From the NCBI RefSeq assembly GCF_963975415.1, contig NZ_CAXBGN010000007.1, positions 62,001 to 126,000 on the forward strand: a DNA stretch of 64,000 nucleotides, written 5' to 3'. The DNA comes from Kriegella sp963975415 (lineage in GTDB: Bacteria > Bacteroidota > Bacteroidia > Flavobacteriales > Flavobacteriaceae). The translations under genes and the position numbers were made by a program. The first letter of the stretch is position 1; every line of letters starts with the position of its first letter. The notes beneath the pieces are model-generated. The model saw only the letters and a program-made list of their open reading frames with translations, searched no databases and was not told where the DNA came from. This document shows, one piece after another, positions 57,328-64,000 of the stretch.

Positions 57328-57528
57328 ATGTCAGTTTTAAAAGTTATTGAAGTATTGGCGAATTCCGATAAAAGTTGGGAAGATGCGGCTAAAAATGCCA
57401 TTGAACATGCCTCGAAATCGGTAAAGAATATTCGCTCGGTGTATATCAACGAGCAAAGTGCTACCGTCAAGGATGGCAAAATGGATAATTACAGGGTCAA
57501 TGTAAAAATCACTTTCGAAGTGAATTAA
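57328..57528 (+). CDS. Dodecin family flavin-binding protein
   Basis: This 66-residue protein matches dodecin over its full length: VLKVIEVLANSDKSWEDAAKNA with Trp17, the conserved flavin-stacking residue, and VKITFEVN at the end. Dodecins form twelve-mers that store or buffer flavin or CoA. It follows the Nfu gene on the same strand and is ended by a clear terminator, so the two may be one transcription unit. Confidence 0.93.
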   Translation: MSVLKVIEVLANSDKSWEDAAKNAIEHASKSVKNIRSVYINEQSATVKDGKMDNYRVNVKITFEVN

Positions 57529-57547
57529 AAATTATCCTGACCTATAG

Positions 57548-57579
57548 AAAACGTCTGGTACTTACCGGACGTTTTTTTT
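57548..57579 (+). terminator. Intrinsic terminator of the Nfu-dodecin unit
   Basis: AAAACGTCTGGT (57548-57559) pairs with the strand 57564-57575 with one G-U and a 4-nt loop, running into T8. Confidence 0.85.
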
Positions 57580-57775
57580 ATCACGCTTTCTCTTTCATCA
57601 CCATTGTTGAAAATGATACCGATGTCACTCCAAGAATTATCGACAGCAATAATCATAACACACTAAAGAGCTTCTCACACTAAAGAGTTAAGTTATATTA
57701 ACAATAGTTTATTCCTTATTCTTTGATGAGCATTAAGTTTTTTGTTATGTTGGCAAAAATTAATTAAACTATTTT

Positions 57776-58612
57776 ATGAAAGAATTAACGAATTATCAAG
57801 AACACATTGACAACGCCATCGCATGGGTTTGGACGGCATTGCCCAATCTCATAACGGCCATTTTAATTCTAGTCATAGGATTATGGGTCGTGCGTTTTAT
57901 CAATCGTATGGTTCGCGGGTTTTTCGCAAAAAAAGATTACGATCTTACCCTTGAAACCTTTTTACAGAGTTTTATCAGTATTGCCTTAAAAATAGTACTG
58001 TTCGTTCTCGTAATAACCCAATTGGGCGTACAGTCTTCTTCCCTTATTGCCATTATAGGTGCAGCCGGATTGGCAATTGGACTTGCTTTGCAAGGCTCAT
58101 TGTCAAACTTTGCCGGGGGCGTACTCATCTTACTCTTCAAACCTTTTAAGGTGGGTGATTTTATCTCTGCGCAGGGAGTCGATGGAACGGTTAAGGAAAT
58201 AACGATTTTCTACACTAAGCTAACCACTTTTGGCAATCAAATAGCTATCGTTCCGAATGGACAACTATCGAACGACAATGTTATCAATTACAATGCCATG
58301 CCTACTCGTAGAGACAAGATAAATGTGGGTATCGGATACACTTCCAATATAAAGATCGCCAAGGAAATTTTATTACAGATCTGTGCCGACAACGAAAACA
58401 TTTTGAAAGAACCGGCACCGGAAGTCTATGTAGATGGACTTGGAGATAGCTCTGTAGACCTAACGCTTAGGTTTTGGGCAGAAAACAGTGTTTTTTGGGG
58501 TGCTCATTTTCACGTAATAGAGGAAACCAAAAAAAGATTCGATGAAGCCGAGATAGAAATTCCGTTCCCACAACGTGATATACATGTTAAAGAACAGGCT
58601 ATGAAGGCATAA
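57776..58612 (+). CDS. MscS-type small-conductance mechanosensitive channel
   Basis: This 278-residue protein has three membrane helices (about residues 20-40, 60-80, 85-110) and the MscS core: the pore-lining GAAGLAIGLALQGSLSNFAGG (about 96-116, with the Gly/Ala pattern), then KPFKVGDFI and the beta domain VDGTVKEITIFYTKLTTFGNQIAIVPNG, followed by the C-terminal alpha/beta domain. It releases solutes on hypo-osmotic shock, fitting a marine habitat. It is a single-gene unit convergent with tsaB. Confidence 0.95.
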   Translation: MKELTNYQEHIDNAIAWVWTALPNLITAILILVIGLWVVRFINRMVRGFFAKKDYDLTLETFLQSFISIALKIVLFVLVITQLGVQSSSLIAIIGAAGLAIGLALQGSLSNFAGGVLILLFKPFKVGDFISAQGVDGTVKEITIFYTKLTTFGNQIAIVPNGQLSNDNVINYNAMPTRRDKINVGIGYTSNIKIAKEILLQICADNENILKEPAPEVYVDGLGDSSVDLTLRFWAENSVFWGAHFHVIEETKKRFDEAEIEIPFPQRDIHVKEQAMKA

Positions 58613-58642
58613 AGTCCTTCTTTTAGCAACCTCTCCACACAT

Positions 58643-58700
58643 ATCCCGAAACAAGCCGAAGGCACTAGTTGTCCCAAGCAAGTTTTCGGGATTATTTTTT
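58643..58700 (+). terminator. Possible terminator of the MscS gene, overlapping the 3' end of tsaB
   Basis: ATCCCGAAA (58643-58651) pairs with TTTCGGGAT (58684-58692) around a long internal stretch, and T6 follows (58695-58700). The T tract encodes the two final lysines of the opposing tsaB gene. Confidence 0.45.
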
Positions 58701-59363
58701 CCCTTGAAGTATAAAATCTTTAAGGTAGTATGGCTCAAAATAGGCGACATTTTCAAAGTCGCCTTCTTGGAATTTTTTATAAGATAACGAGGCCATTTCC
58801 CGAGCCGATGGAACGGCACTTAATTCAAAGTTAAAGTTCGAATGTTCTAACACTTGTTTGCATTTATCGGCACCACTGCCAATCACTAGAACTTTCTCCT
58901 TCCCCACTAGCTCTCGAAAGGCATTCTGATCAATGATTTGTGCCCGTGTTTCACGAATTTCACTTCCTGTTTTATCAAAAATTGCAGAATATACTTCCAT
59001 ACGGCGTGCATCCAACACAGGAACAACAAAATCGTAAGCGCCAAATTCGACCTGATGGGCCAGACTCTTTAATGTCGAAATCGAAATCAGGGGAACATCC
59101 AAAGAAAAACATAAACCCTTGGCCGCCGAAACCCCTATACGCAGCCCTGTATATGAACCTGGCCCCTTACTTACCGCAATTGCATTTAATTCGTGGAAAG
59201 AAATGGAAGCCTCTTGCAAGACCTTTTCAATAAAGACGTGCAATTGCTCCGCATGAGAGTAATTAGGCGTGTCGTGCTCTTTAATTACGAGCAGTTCGCC
59301 ATCTTTAGCAATACTTACCGAGCAATTTGTACTCGCAGTTTCAAGGTTTAAAATCGTCGCCAT
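58692..59363 (-). CDS. tsaB: tRNA threonylcarbamoyladenosine synthesis protein TsaB
   Basis: The ATG at 59363 gives MATILNLETASTNCSVSIAKDG, the standard TsaB opening; a GTG at 59372 is less likely. The 223-residue protein shows the ASKHA fold elements ILNLETAST, AIAVSKGPGSYTGLRIGVSAAK (about 66-87) and DARRMEVY. TsaB dimerises with TsaD to build t6A37 on ANN-decoding tRNAs. It lies 60 bases downstream of the TolC gene on the same strand. A TATATTTG element (59372-59379, minus strand) just ahead of the start would make a nearly leaderless transcript. Its 3' end overlaps the MscS terminator T tract. Confidence 0.94.
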   Translation of the reverse strand: MATILNLETASTNCSVSIAKDGELLVIKEHDTPNYSHAEQLHVFIEKVLQEASISFHELNAIAVSKGPGSYTGLRIGVSAAKGLCFSLDVPLISISTLKSLAHQVEFGAYDFVVPVLDARRMEVYSAIFDKTGSEIRETRAQIIDQNAFRELVGKEKVLVIGSGADKCKQVLEHSNFNFELSAVPSAREMASLSYKKFQEGDFENVAYFEPYYLKDFILQGKK

Positions 59364-59423
59364 AATGGGCACAAATATAACCCTATTTACCCAAATTATT
59401 TAGGTTTAAAAACCCCATCGGTA

Positions 59424-60782
59424 CTAATACCCCTCAAGATCAAGTTTAACACCAAAATAGAACTCCAATACCTTGATCCGGAACATATAATCGTATTTGG
59501 TACGCACCAACTCGGCCGCGGCATCGTCTACCCGGGATTGAGCCTGACTAAAATCAAAGGCATTCATCAAACCCACGTCATATCTTTCTTTAGAATAATT
59601 AAAGGCCAAACGTCTTGCGGCCAATGTTTTTTGTGCCGCTTCATATGCTTTTGAAAAACTTTTAACATCTACGTAGGCTTGATTAATATTGGTTTCCAAG
59701 CCCAGTTTTTCTTGCTCCAACTGTAGTTTGGCCCTTTCAACATTGATTTGGGAACGCTTTATATTGTTCTTTACACTAAAACCGTTAAAAATGGGAATAT
59801 TCATTTGCAAACCATAAGAAATACCATCATTCATCCATAATTGATCACCAAAGCTCTCTCTAAATAGCTGCCCTGTGATATTGTCAAACCTTTCTTGGTT
59901 TGAAAATCTGGTATTGTAATTAAAAAAACCTCCTAAGGTAGGCAATAATGCGCCTTTGCTTATTTTTAAATCTTCGATGGCCAAATCGATATTTGATTGC
60001 GAGAACTTGATATCGTTTCGAAAAGTCAAGGCTTTGGCAAAAATTTCCTTAGGCGAATTATTCAGAATATCGGTCGGTGGTATTTCAAAGTCAACATCAA
60101 CTACGTCAAAATTTTCATAGTCTGTTATCTGTAAGAGCTGAGCCAGGTTTATTCTTGAAATCAGGACCAAATTCTCCGTATTTACAATTTGCTGCTCCAA
60201 ATTGGCCGCAGTAGCCTCTATTTCCAACAAATCGCCCGACGGTAAAACACCTGCATCAACCAATTCTTTGGTACGCTTCAAATCTTGCTCTGTAACGGCA
60301 TATCGCGCATTAAATACCTTCAATGTCTCTTTGTTCGACAATATCTGCAAATAAGAATTTGCTACATTAAGACTGATATCGTCTTTCAGGTCATCTAAAC
60401 GATATTGATTGGCAAGGGCATTCAATTTCGCCCTGTTTAACCGGTGAATATTACGAAGACCGTCGAATAAAGTCACCGAAGAGGAGAGTCCGCCGCTAGC
60501 CGTCATAATGGTTGTTGTAACCGGCTCTTGAGTCGTAGGATCAAAAGAAAGACCCGTATTTCCCGAGGTGCTCATCGAGCCATTGAGATTCGGAAGCATG
60601 TCTCCCAATGCATCTGATTTATCGATATGTGCACTCAAAAGATCGAGTTCATATTGCTCAACGGTCAGGTTATTTTCGACGGCATATTCTACACATTCAA
60701 GAAGTGTCCATTTCTTTTGCTGTGCCGCTATGCTCCCCACTGTAAACAACAGGAGTACTAAAGCTGTTTGTTTAAAATTCAT
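59424..60782 (-). CDS. TolC-family outer-membrane efflux protein
   Basis: This 452-residue protein has a signal peptide (cleavage near SIAAQ) and two outer-membrane-efflux repeats of long coiled-coil helices (about residues 25-230 and 235-445), with WTLLECVEYAVENN at the start, DGLRNIHRLNRAKLNALANQY and NIPIFNGFSVKNNIKRSQI in the strand-helix connections, and YDVGLMNAFDFSQAQSRV. It should form the trimeric exit duct of the tripartite pump whose other parts lie directly upstream (31-base gap to the HlyD gene). Confidence 0.94.
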   Translation of the reverse strand: MNFKQTALVLLLFTVGSIAAQQKKWTLLECVEYAVENNLTVEQYELDLLSAHIDKSDALGDMLPNLNGSMSTSGNTGLSFDPTTQEPVTTTIMTASGGLSSSVTLFDGLRNIHRLNRAKLNALANQYRLDDLKDDISLNVANSYLQILSNKETLKVFNARYAVTEQDLKRTKELVDAGVLPSGDLLEIEATAANLEQQIVNTENLVLISRINLAQLLQITDYENFDVVDVDFEIPPTDILNNSPKEIFAKALTFRNDIKFSQSNIDLAIEDLKISKGALLPTLGGFFNYNTRFSNQERFDNITGQLFRESFGDQLWMNDGISYGLQMNIPIFNGFSVKNNIKRSQINVERAKLQLEQEKLGLETNINQAYVDVKSFSKAYEAAQKTLAARRLAFNYSKERYDVGLMNAFDFSQAQSRVDDAAAELVRTKYDYMFRIKVLEFYFGVKLDLEGY

Positions 60783-60813
60783 TTGATTATGATTTAATTA
60801 CGATTGATGATTT

Positions 60814-61962
60814 TTAGCCTTCCGTGTCTTCCGACTCTTCTTCATCTTCACCTTTCTTAATAGGCTCTGTTTTATTCCATTGCTTTACTTCATCATCTTC
60901 ACTAAGTCCGGAAACAATTTCTACATTTACGCCATCTGAAATACCAATCTCAATATCTTTTCGCTCAAACTTTTGATCGACAATCGCGCCCACGGCTACC
61001 TCAACATAAGGCTTGTCGGTTTTCTTATCAAATTGCAGTAAGGCTTCGGGAACAACCAAGATATCATCTTTCTTTTCAAGCGTCAATGAGGCATTGGCAC
61101 TATAACCGGCCCTTATAAAAACATCATCCTTAATCTCTACATCACCTTCTATCTTAAATTGAACAGCCCCGGTTTCCTCAACACCCTTGGGTGCTATAAA
61201 TTTTAATTTAGCATCCAATTCTTCGCCTTCGATAGCACCCAGGCTAATTTTCAATGGCATTCCCACTTTTAGCTTACCCACTTCACCTTCATCAACCTTT
61301 CCTTCAAAAATCATTTTGTTTAAATCTGCAATTGAGGCTATTGTTGTACCATCATTGAAGTTATTGCTTTCAATCACCTGATCACCTTCCTCAACAGGTA
61401 TTTCCAGTATGGTTCCGGCAACAGTTGCCCTTATGTTGGTATTTGCAGTGGCAGAACCACTTGCCGAACCGCTACGAATAATTTGATAATCTGACTTTGC
61501 ATTCTGCAGCTCTTGTTCTGATTGGTCAAACTGTAATTGCAACGTATTAAAATCTTGACTAGAAATCACTCCTTTATCGAACAGCTTCTTATTTCTCTCA
61601 TATTCAATTCTCACATTGCCCAGTGCTATTTCAGCATTTCTGACCCTGCCCCTAGATTGATTCAAGGCTTGTTCGTTCGGTACGATTTTAATTTTAGCTA
61701 TTAAATCGCCGGCCTTGACCTCATCGCCCTCTTCCAGATAAATTTTATCAATAATACCCGAAATCTGAGGTTTGATTTCCACTTCTTCTTCAGGAATAAC
61801 TTTGCCGGTTGCCACTGTTTTTTGTTCAATGCTGGTCACAAAAGGTTTTTGGGTCTCGAAAGTAATTGCTGATTTACTATTGGTTTTTATAAAAAAAGCT
61901 GCCGCCCATAGCGCTCCGAGTACCAATAAACCTATTAGTATGTATTTTACGATCTTGTTCAT
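60814..61962 (-). CDS. HlyD/MacA-type periplasmic adaptor protein
   Basis: This 382-residue protein has an N-terminal membrane anchor (about residues 6-26), a biotinyl-lipoyl-like domain split by a helical hairpin (GKVIPEEEVEIKPQISGIID, then ATVAGTILEIPVEEGDQVIE), a beta-barrel domain and a membrane-proximal domain (about 250-350). The acidic C-terminal tail (Glu/Asp-rich after residue 365) is unusual but not rare. It bridges the inner-membrane ABC permeases and TolC. Confidence 0.93.
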   Translation of the reverse strand: MNKIVKYILIGLLVLGALWAAAFFIKTNSKSAITFETQKPFVTSIEQKTVATGKVIPEEEVEIKPQISGIIDKIYLEEGDEVKAGDLIAKIKIVPNEQALNQSRGRVRNAEIALGNVRIEYERNKKLFDKGVISSQDFNTLQLQFDQSEQELQNAKSDYQIIRSGSASGSATANTNIRATVAGTILEIPVEEGDQVIESNNFNDGTTIASIADLNKMIFEGKVDEGEVGKLKVGMPLKISLGAIEGEELDAKLKFIAPKGVEETGAVQFKIEGDVEIKDDVFIRAGYSANASLTLEKKDDILVVPEALLQFDKKTDKPYVEVAVGAIVDQKFERKDIEIGISDGVNVEIVSGLSEDDEVKQWNKTEPIKKGEDEEESEDTEG

Positions 61963-62045
61963 TTTAAAGTTGTATTTGTTGTTATTGTATTCGTGGTTTT
62001 TAGTTAAAAGTTTACGTGTACTCCCATCTTATTTTCAATAGCTTG

Positions 62046-63308
62046 TTATTCTTCCCTTAATGCATCAATAGGTTTAATGCTTACAGCCCGTTGTGCCGGT
62101 ATCAAGCCTATCAAAGTGCCTAAAACCACCATTATCAACAATGCCCCAAACACATAAGGGATAGGAACCGTAGGATTGGTATAAGGGAAATCAATGTCTT
62201 TAGTCATACGACTAATCAAACTAAGTGTACCAGCACCCAGAATAATTCCCATGATACCAGCAATCATGGTCAGGAAAACAGATTCTAAAATTATTTGTGA
62301 ACGCACCTCTTTTGGTGTGGCCCCTAAAGCCCTTCGCACCCCTAACTCTTTGGTTCGTTCCTTTACCGAAATCAACAAGATGTTTCCGATACCGATTACA
62401 CCGGCTAAAATGGTAGCTATGCCAACAATCAGTGAGAGAAAGGTTATACCTTTTGCGAATCCAATTATCTTACCGAATTGTTCACCCAAATTAAAAGACC
62501 CGAATGCCCTTTCATCATCAGGGTGCACATGATGTATATTCTTTAAAAGATTTTTGATATTTTCTTCCACCTTGACCACATCGACATCGTCATAGGCAGC
62601 AATGGAAAACCAGCCCACATTATCACCTGTATTGTAAAGCTTCTTAAAAGTTGCAAAAGGAATAAAAATATCGCCATCACCACCAAAACCACCACTTGCA
62701 TCAAATTTGTGCACTCCCACTACCTGAAAAAACACATCATCAATTTCAATGAAGCCACCTATTGTCTTTTCTCCTTTCTTAAAAAGCTCTTTCTCTGTAC
62801 GTTCACCAATGACACATACTTTTCTCGCCTTTTCTATATCTTCATCATTTAAAAATCGACCCCCATCGTATATTTTTTTTGGGGCAATCTTTGTGAAGCT
62901 GGGAAAATCACCAAAGACAGGATAACTACCAGACTCTTTTCCCCGTCCTACCCTAGCCGGGGTAGAACCAAAAAAACCTTTTACGTTGCGCGGCGCGATA
63001 TACTGCACTTCCGGTATTCTATTTTCAATCATTATGGCATCGCCAAGTTTCAGTTGCAACTGCCTGCCTGTTTTAAAACCTTCGTTGGGCATACTTGTAC
63101 TTTGGGCCCAAACGAACATGCTATTTCGAGCAATAGTTTCAAACATACGCTCGAAGCCATTGTCCATCCCCTTTGACGCTCCAGATAACGTGATATAAAT
63201 AAAGATTCCCCATAACACTCCCACAATGGTTATTATCGTTCTGATTTTGTTCTTTCCTATAGAACCAAAAATCTCTTGCCACGTATTTCTATCGAATAAA
63301 AATCTCAT
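62046..63308 (-). CDS. MacB/FtsX-type ABC transporter permease
   Basis: This 420-residue protein has four transmembrane helices: one near residues 21-42 (IRTIITIVGVLWGIFIYITL), and three in the C-terminal FtsX domain (about 290-415) with VKERTKELGVRRALGATPKEV, the conserved coupling region. The ~220-residue periplasmic part between helix 1 and 2 fits MacB_PCD. No ATPase domain is fused. It starts one base after the stop of a second permease gene, so the two probably form a heterodimer. Confidence 0.94.
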   Translation of the reverse strand: MRFLFDRNTWQEIFGSIGKNKIRTIITIVGVLWGIFIYITLSGASKGMDNGFERMFETIARNSMFVWAQSTSMPNEGFKTGRQLQLKLGDAIMIENRIPEVQYIAPRNVKGFFGSTPARVGRGKESGSYPVFGDFPSFTKIAPKKIYDGGRFLNDEDIEKARKVCVIGERTEKELFKKGEKTIGGFIEIDDVFFQVVGVHKFDASGGFGGDGDIFIPFATFKKLYNTGDNVGWFSIAAYDDVDVVKVEENIKNLLKNIHHVHPDDERAFGSFNLGEQFGKIIGFAKGITFLSLIVGIATILAGVIGIGNILLISVKERTKELGVRRALGATPKEVRSQIILESVFLTMIAGIMGIILGAGTLSLISRMTKDIDFPYTNPTVPIPYVFGALLIMVVLGTLIGLIPAQRAVSIKPIDALREE

Positions 63309-63309
63309 A

Positions 63310-64000
63310 CTATTCGTCTCTTAGTGCTACAATAGGTTTTATACGCGCAGCCCTTCTAGCAGGCACATACCCCGCTATAGCTCCGAAAAAAATCAGAATC
63401 ATTGTGGCAAAAATCGCCGTACCCGTATCGATATATGGATTGGTAATAAAAAAGTCTTTCAACTTCTCCCCAAGCGAACTCAGAATAGCGATACCGATCA
63501 ACATTCCGACGAACCCCGATATGGTCGTAATAAACACTGACTCTAATAGAATTGTGCCTATAACCGCTTTTGGTGTTGCGCCCAAGGCCTTTCGTATTCC
63601 TAGTTCTTTTGTTCGTTCCTTTACCACAAAGACCATGATGTTACTTATTCCAATAATTCCTGCGATAATAGTACCGAATGCGACAAGGGCTACAATTATC
63701 TGAAGTACCCTGGCAAACTGCTGATTCTGTTTCAACTGATCCGCTACGTTACGAATGAAAATTCCGTTTTGGTCTTGTGGGCTTATGTACTTTTTTTCCC
63801 GAATAAAGCGGTCGAGACTTTTTTCAAATGCCATAGCGCCGGCATAACCAATTTGAGGCTTGAACCCCACAATAATCTGATTGATCTTATCGTTGTTTTT
63901 TTCAATCAGTTGCCGTGTGGTGTAAGGTATTACTACAACACGCTCTTCATTGTCTCCCCCATCATCTTGAAATACGCCCACTACCCTGAAAGAACTACCT
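63310..64000 (-). CDS. MacB/FtsX-type ABC transporter permease, C-terminal part
   Basis: The frame is open through the right edge, so the N-terminal helix and most of the periplasmic domain are outside the window. The visible ~229 residues contain the end of the periplasmic domain (RVVGVFQDDGG, VVVIPYTTRQLI) and the FtsX domain with VVKERTKELGIRKALGATPKAV, nearly the same coupling sequence as the downstream permease, and end in ARRAARIKPIVALRDE. The two are paralogs. The ATP-binding subunit is expected upstream, beyond position 64000. Confidence 0.93.
   Translation of the reverse strand, partial: GSSFRVVGVFQDDGGDNEERVVVIPYTTRQLIEKNNDKINQIIVGFKPQIGYAGAMAFEKSLDRFIREKKYISPQDQNGIFIRNVADQLKQNQQFARVLQIIVALVAFGTIIAGIIGISNIMVFVVKERTKELGIRKALGATPKAVIGTILLESVFITTISGFVGMLIGIAILSSLGEKLKDFFITNPYIDTGTAIFATMILIFFGAIAGYVPARRAARIKPIVALRDE

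Overview
The window looks like chromosomal DNA of a marine flavobacterium (phylum Bacteroidota, family Flavobacteriaceae; I cannot fix the genus). The evidence is two SusC/SusD outer-membrane uptake pairs, a type IX secretion (T9SS)/gliding adhesin cluster, two PorP/SprF paralogs, Bacteroidota-specific families (DUF5723, DUF4959/DUF5000, DUF4998, ASPIC/UnbV proteins), a FolK-deoxynucleoside kinase fusion, a split PntAA/PntAB/PntB transhydrogenase, AT-rich composition and TAnnTTTG-type -7 promoter elements. I see no insertion sequence, prophage, CRISPR array or rRNA.

Layout. 1-6917 (+): the end of a nutrient-uptake operon, with a partial SusC, a SusD and two surface lipoproteins that both end in a discoidin-like domain. 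6964-23074: mostly housekeeping genes (GH3-like adenylating enzyme, DUF2797, NADP oxidoreductase, TVP38 membrane protein, AsmA-like protein, queuosine-precursor transporter, DUF5723 protein, SppA, FolK-dNK, a SpoU methyltransferase, MutS). 23127-23425: a promoter, tRNA-Gly(GCC), tRNA-Leu(UAA) and a terminator. 23589-28154 (-): SulP transporter plus a Usp-like protein, then an OmpR-type two-component system. 28547-31346 (-): the three-gene proton-translocating transhydrogenase operon. 31721-32356 (+): a SanA/DUF218 protein. 32397-40606 (-): a second uptake operon, SusC-SusD-ASPIC/UnbV lipoprotein. 41072-42325 (+): an Nramp-like transporter that lacks the classical metal-binding motifs.

42428-49204 (-): a T9SS surface-adhesin operon made of a multidomain adhesin with a gliding-motility C-terminal domain, a PorP/SprF membrane partner and an OmpA/PD40 protein. 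49371-53621 (-): FabD, gamma-carbonic anhydrase and a LytTR response regulator/TPR histidine kinase pair. 53832-58612: a vWA lipoprotein, an orphan PorP/SprF, an Nfu-type Fe-S scaffold, dodecin and an MscS channel. 58692-64000 (-): TsaB and the TolC, HlyD and FtsX/MacB parts of a tripartite ABC exporter that runs off the right edge, where its ATPase gene probably lies.

How the genes fit together: the two SusCD loci and the T9SS adhesin operon form the surface-interaction part of the window. Neither SusCD locus has a degradative enzyme inside the window, so their substrates cannot be read from here. The rest is core metabolism, envelope maintenance and ion transport. At several convergent gene pairs the intrinsic terminator is built into the last codons of the opposing gene. 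No clearly new defence or mobile system was seen. The best leads are the adhesin/SprF/OmpA module, the motif-less Nramp protein, the amphipathic tail repeats of the AsmA-like protein, and the paired discoidin lipoproteins of the first uptake operon.
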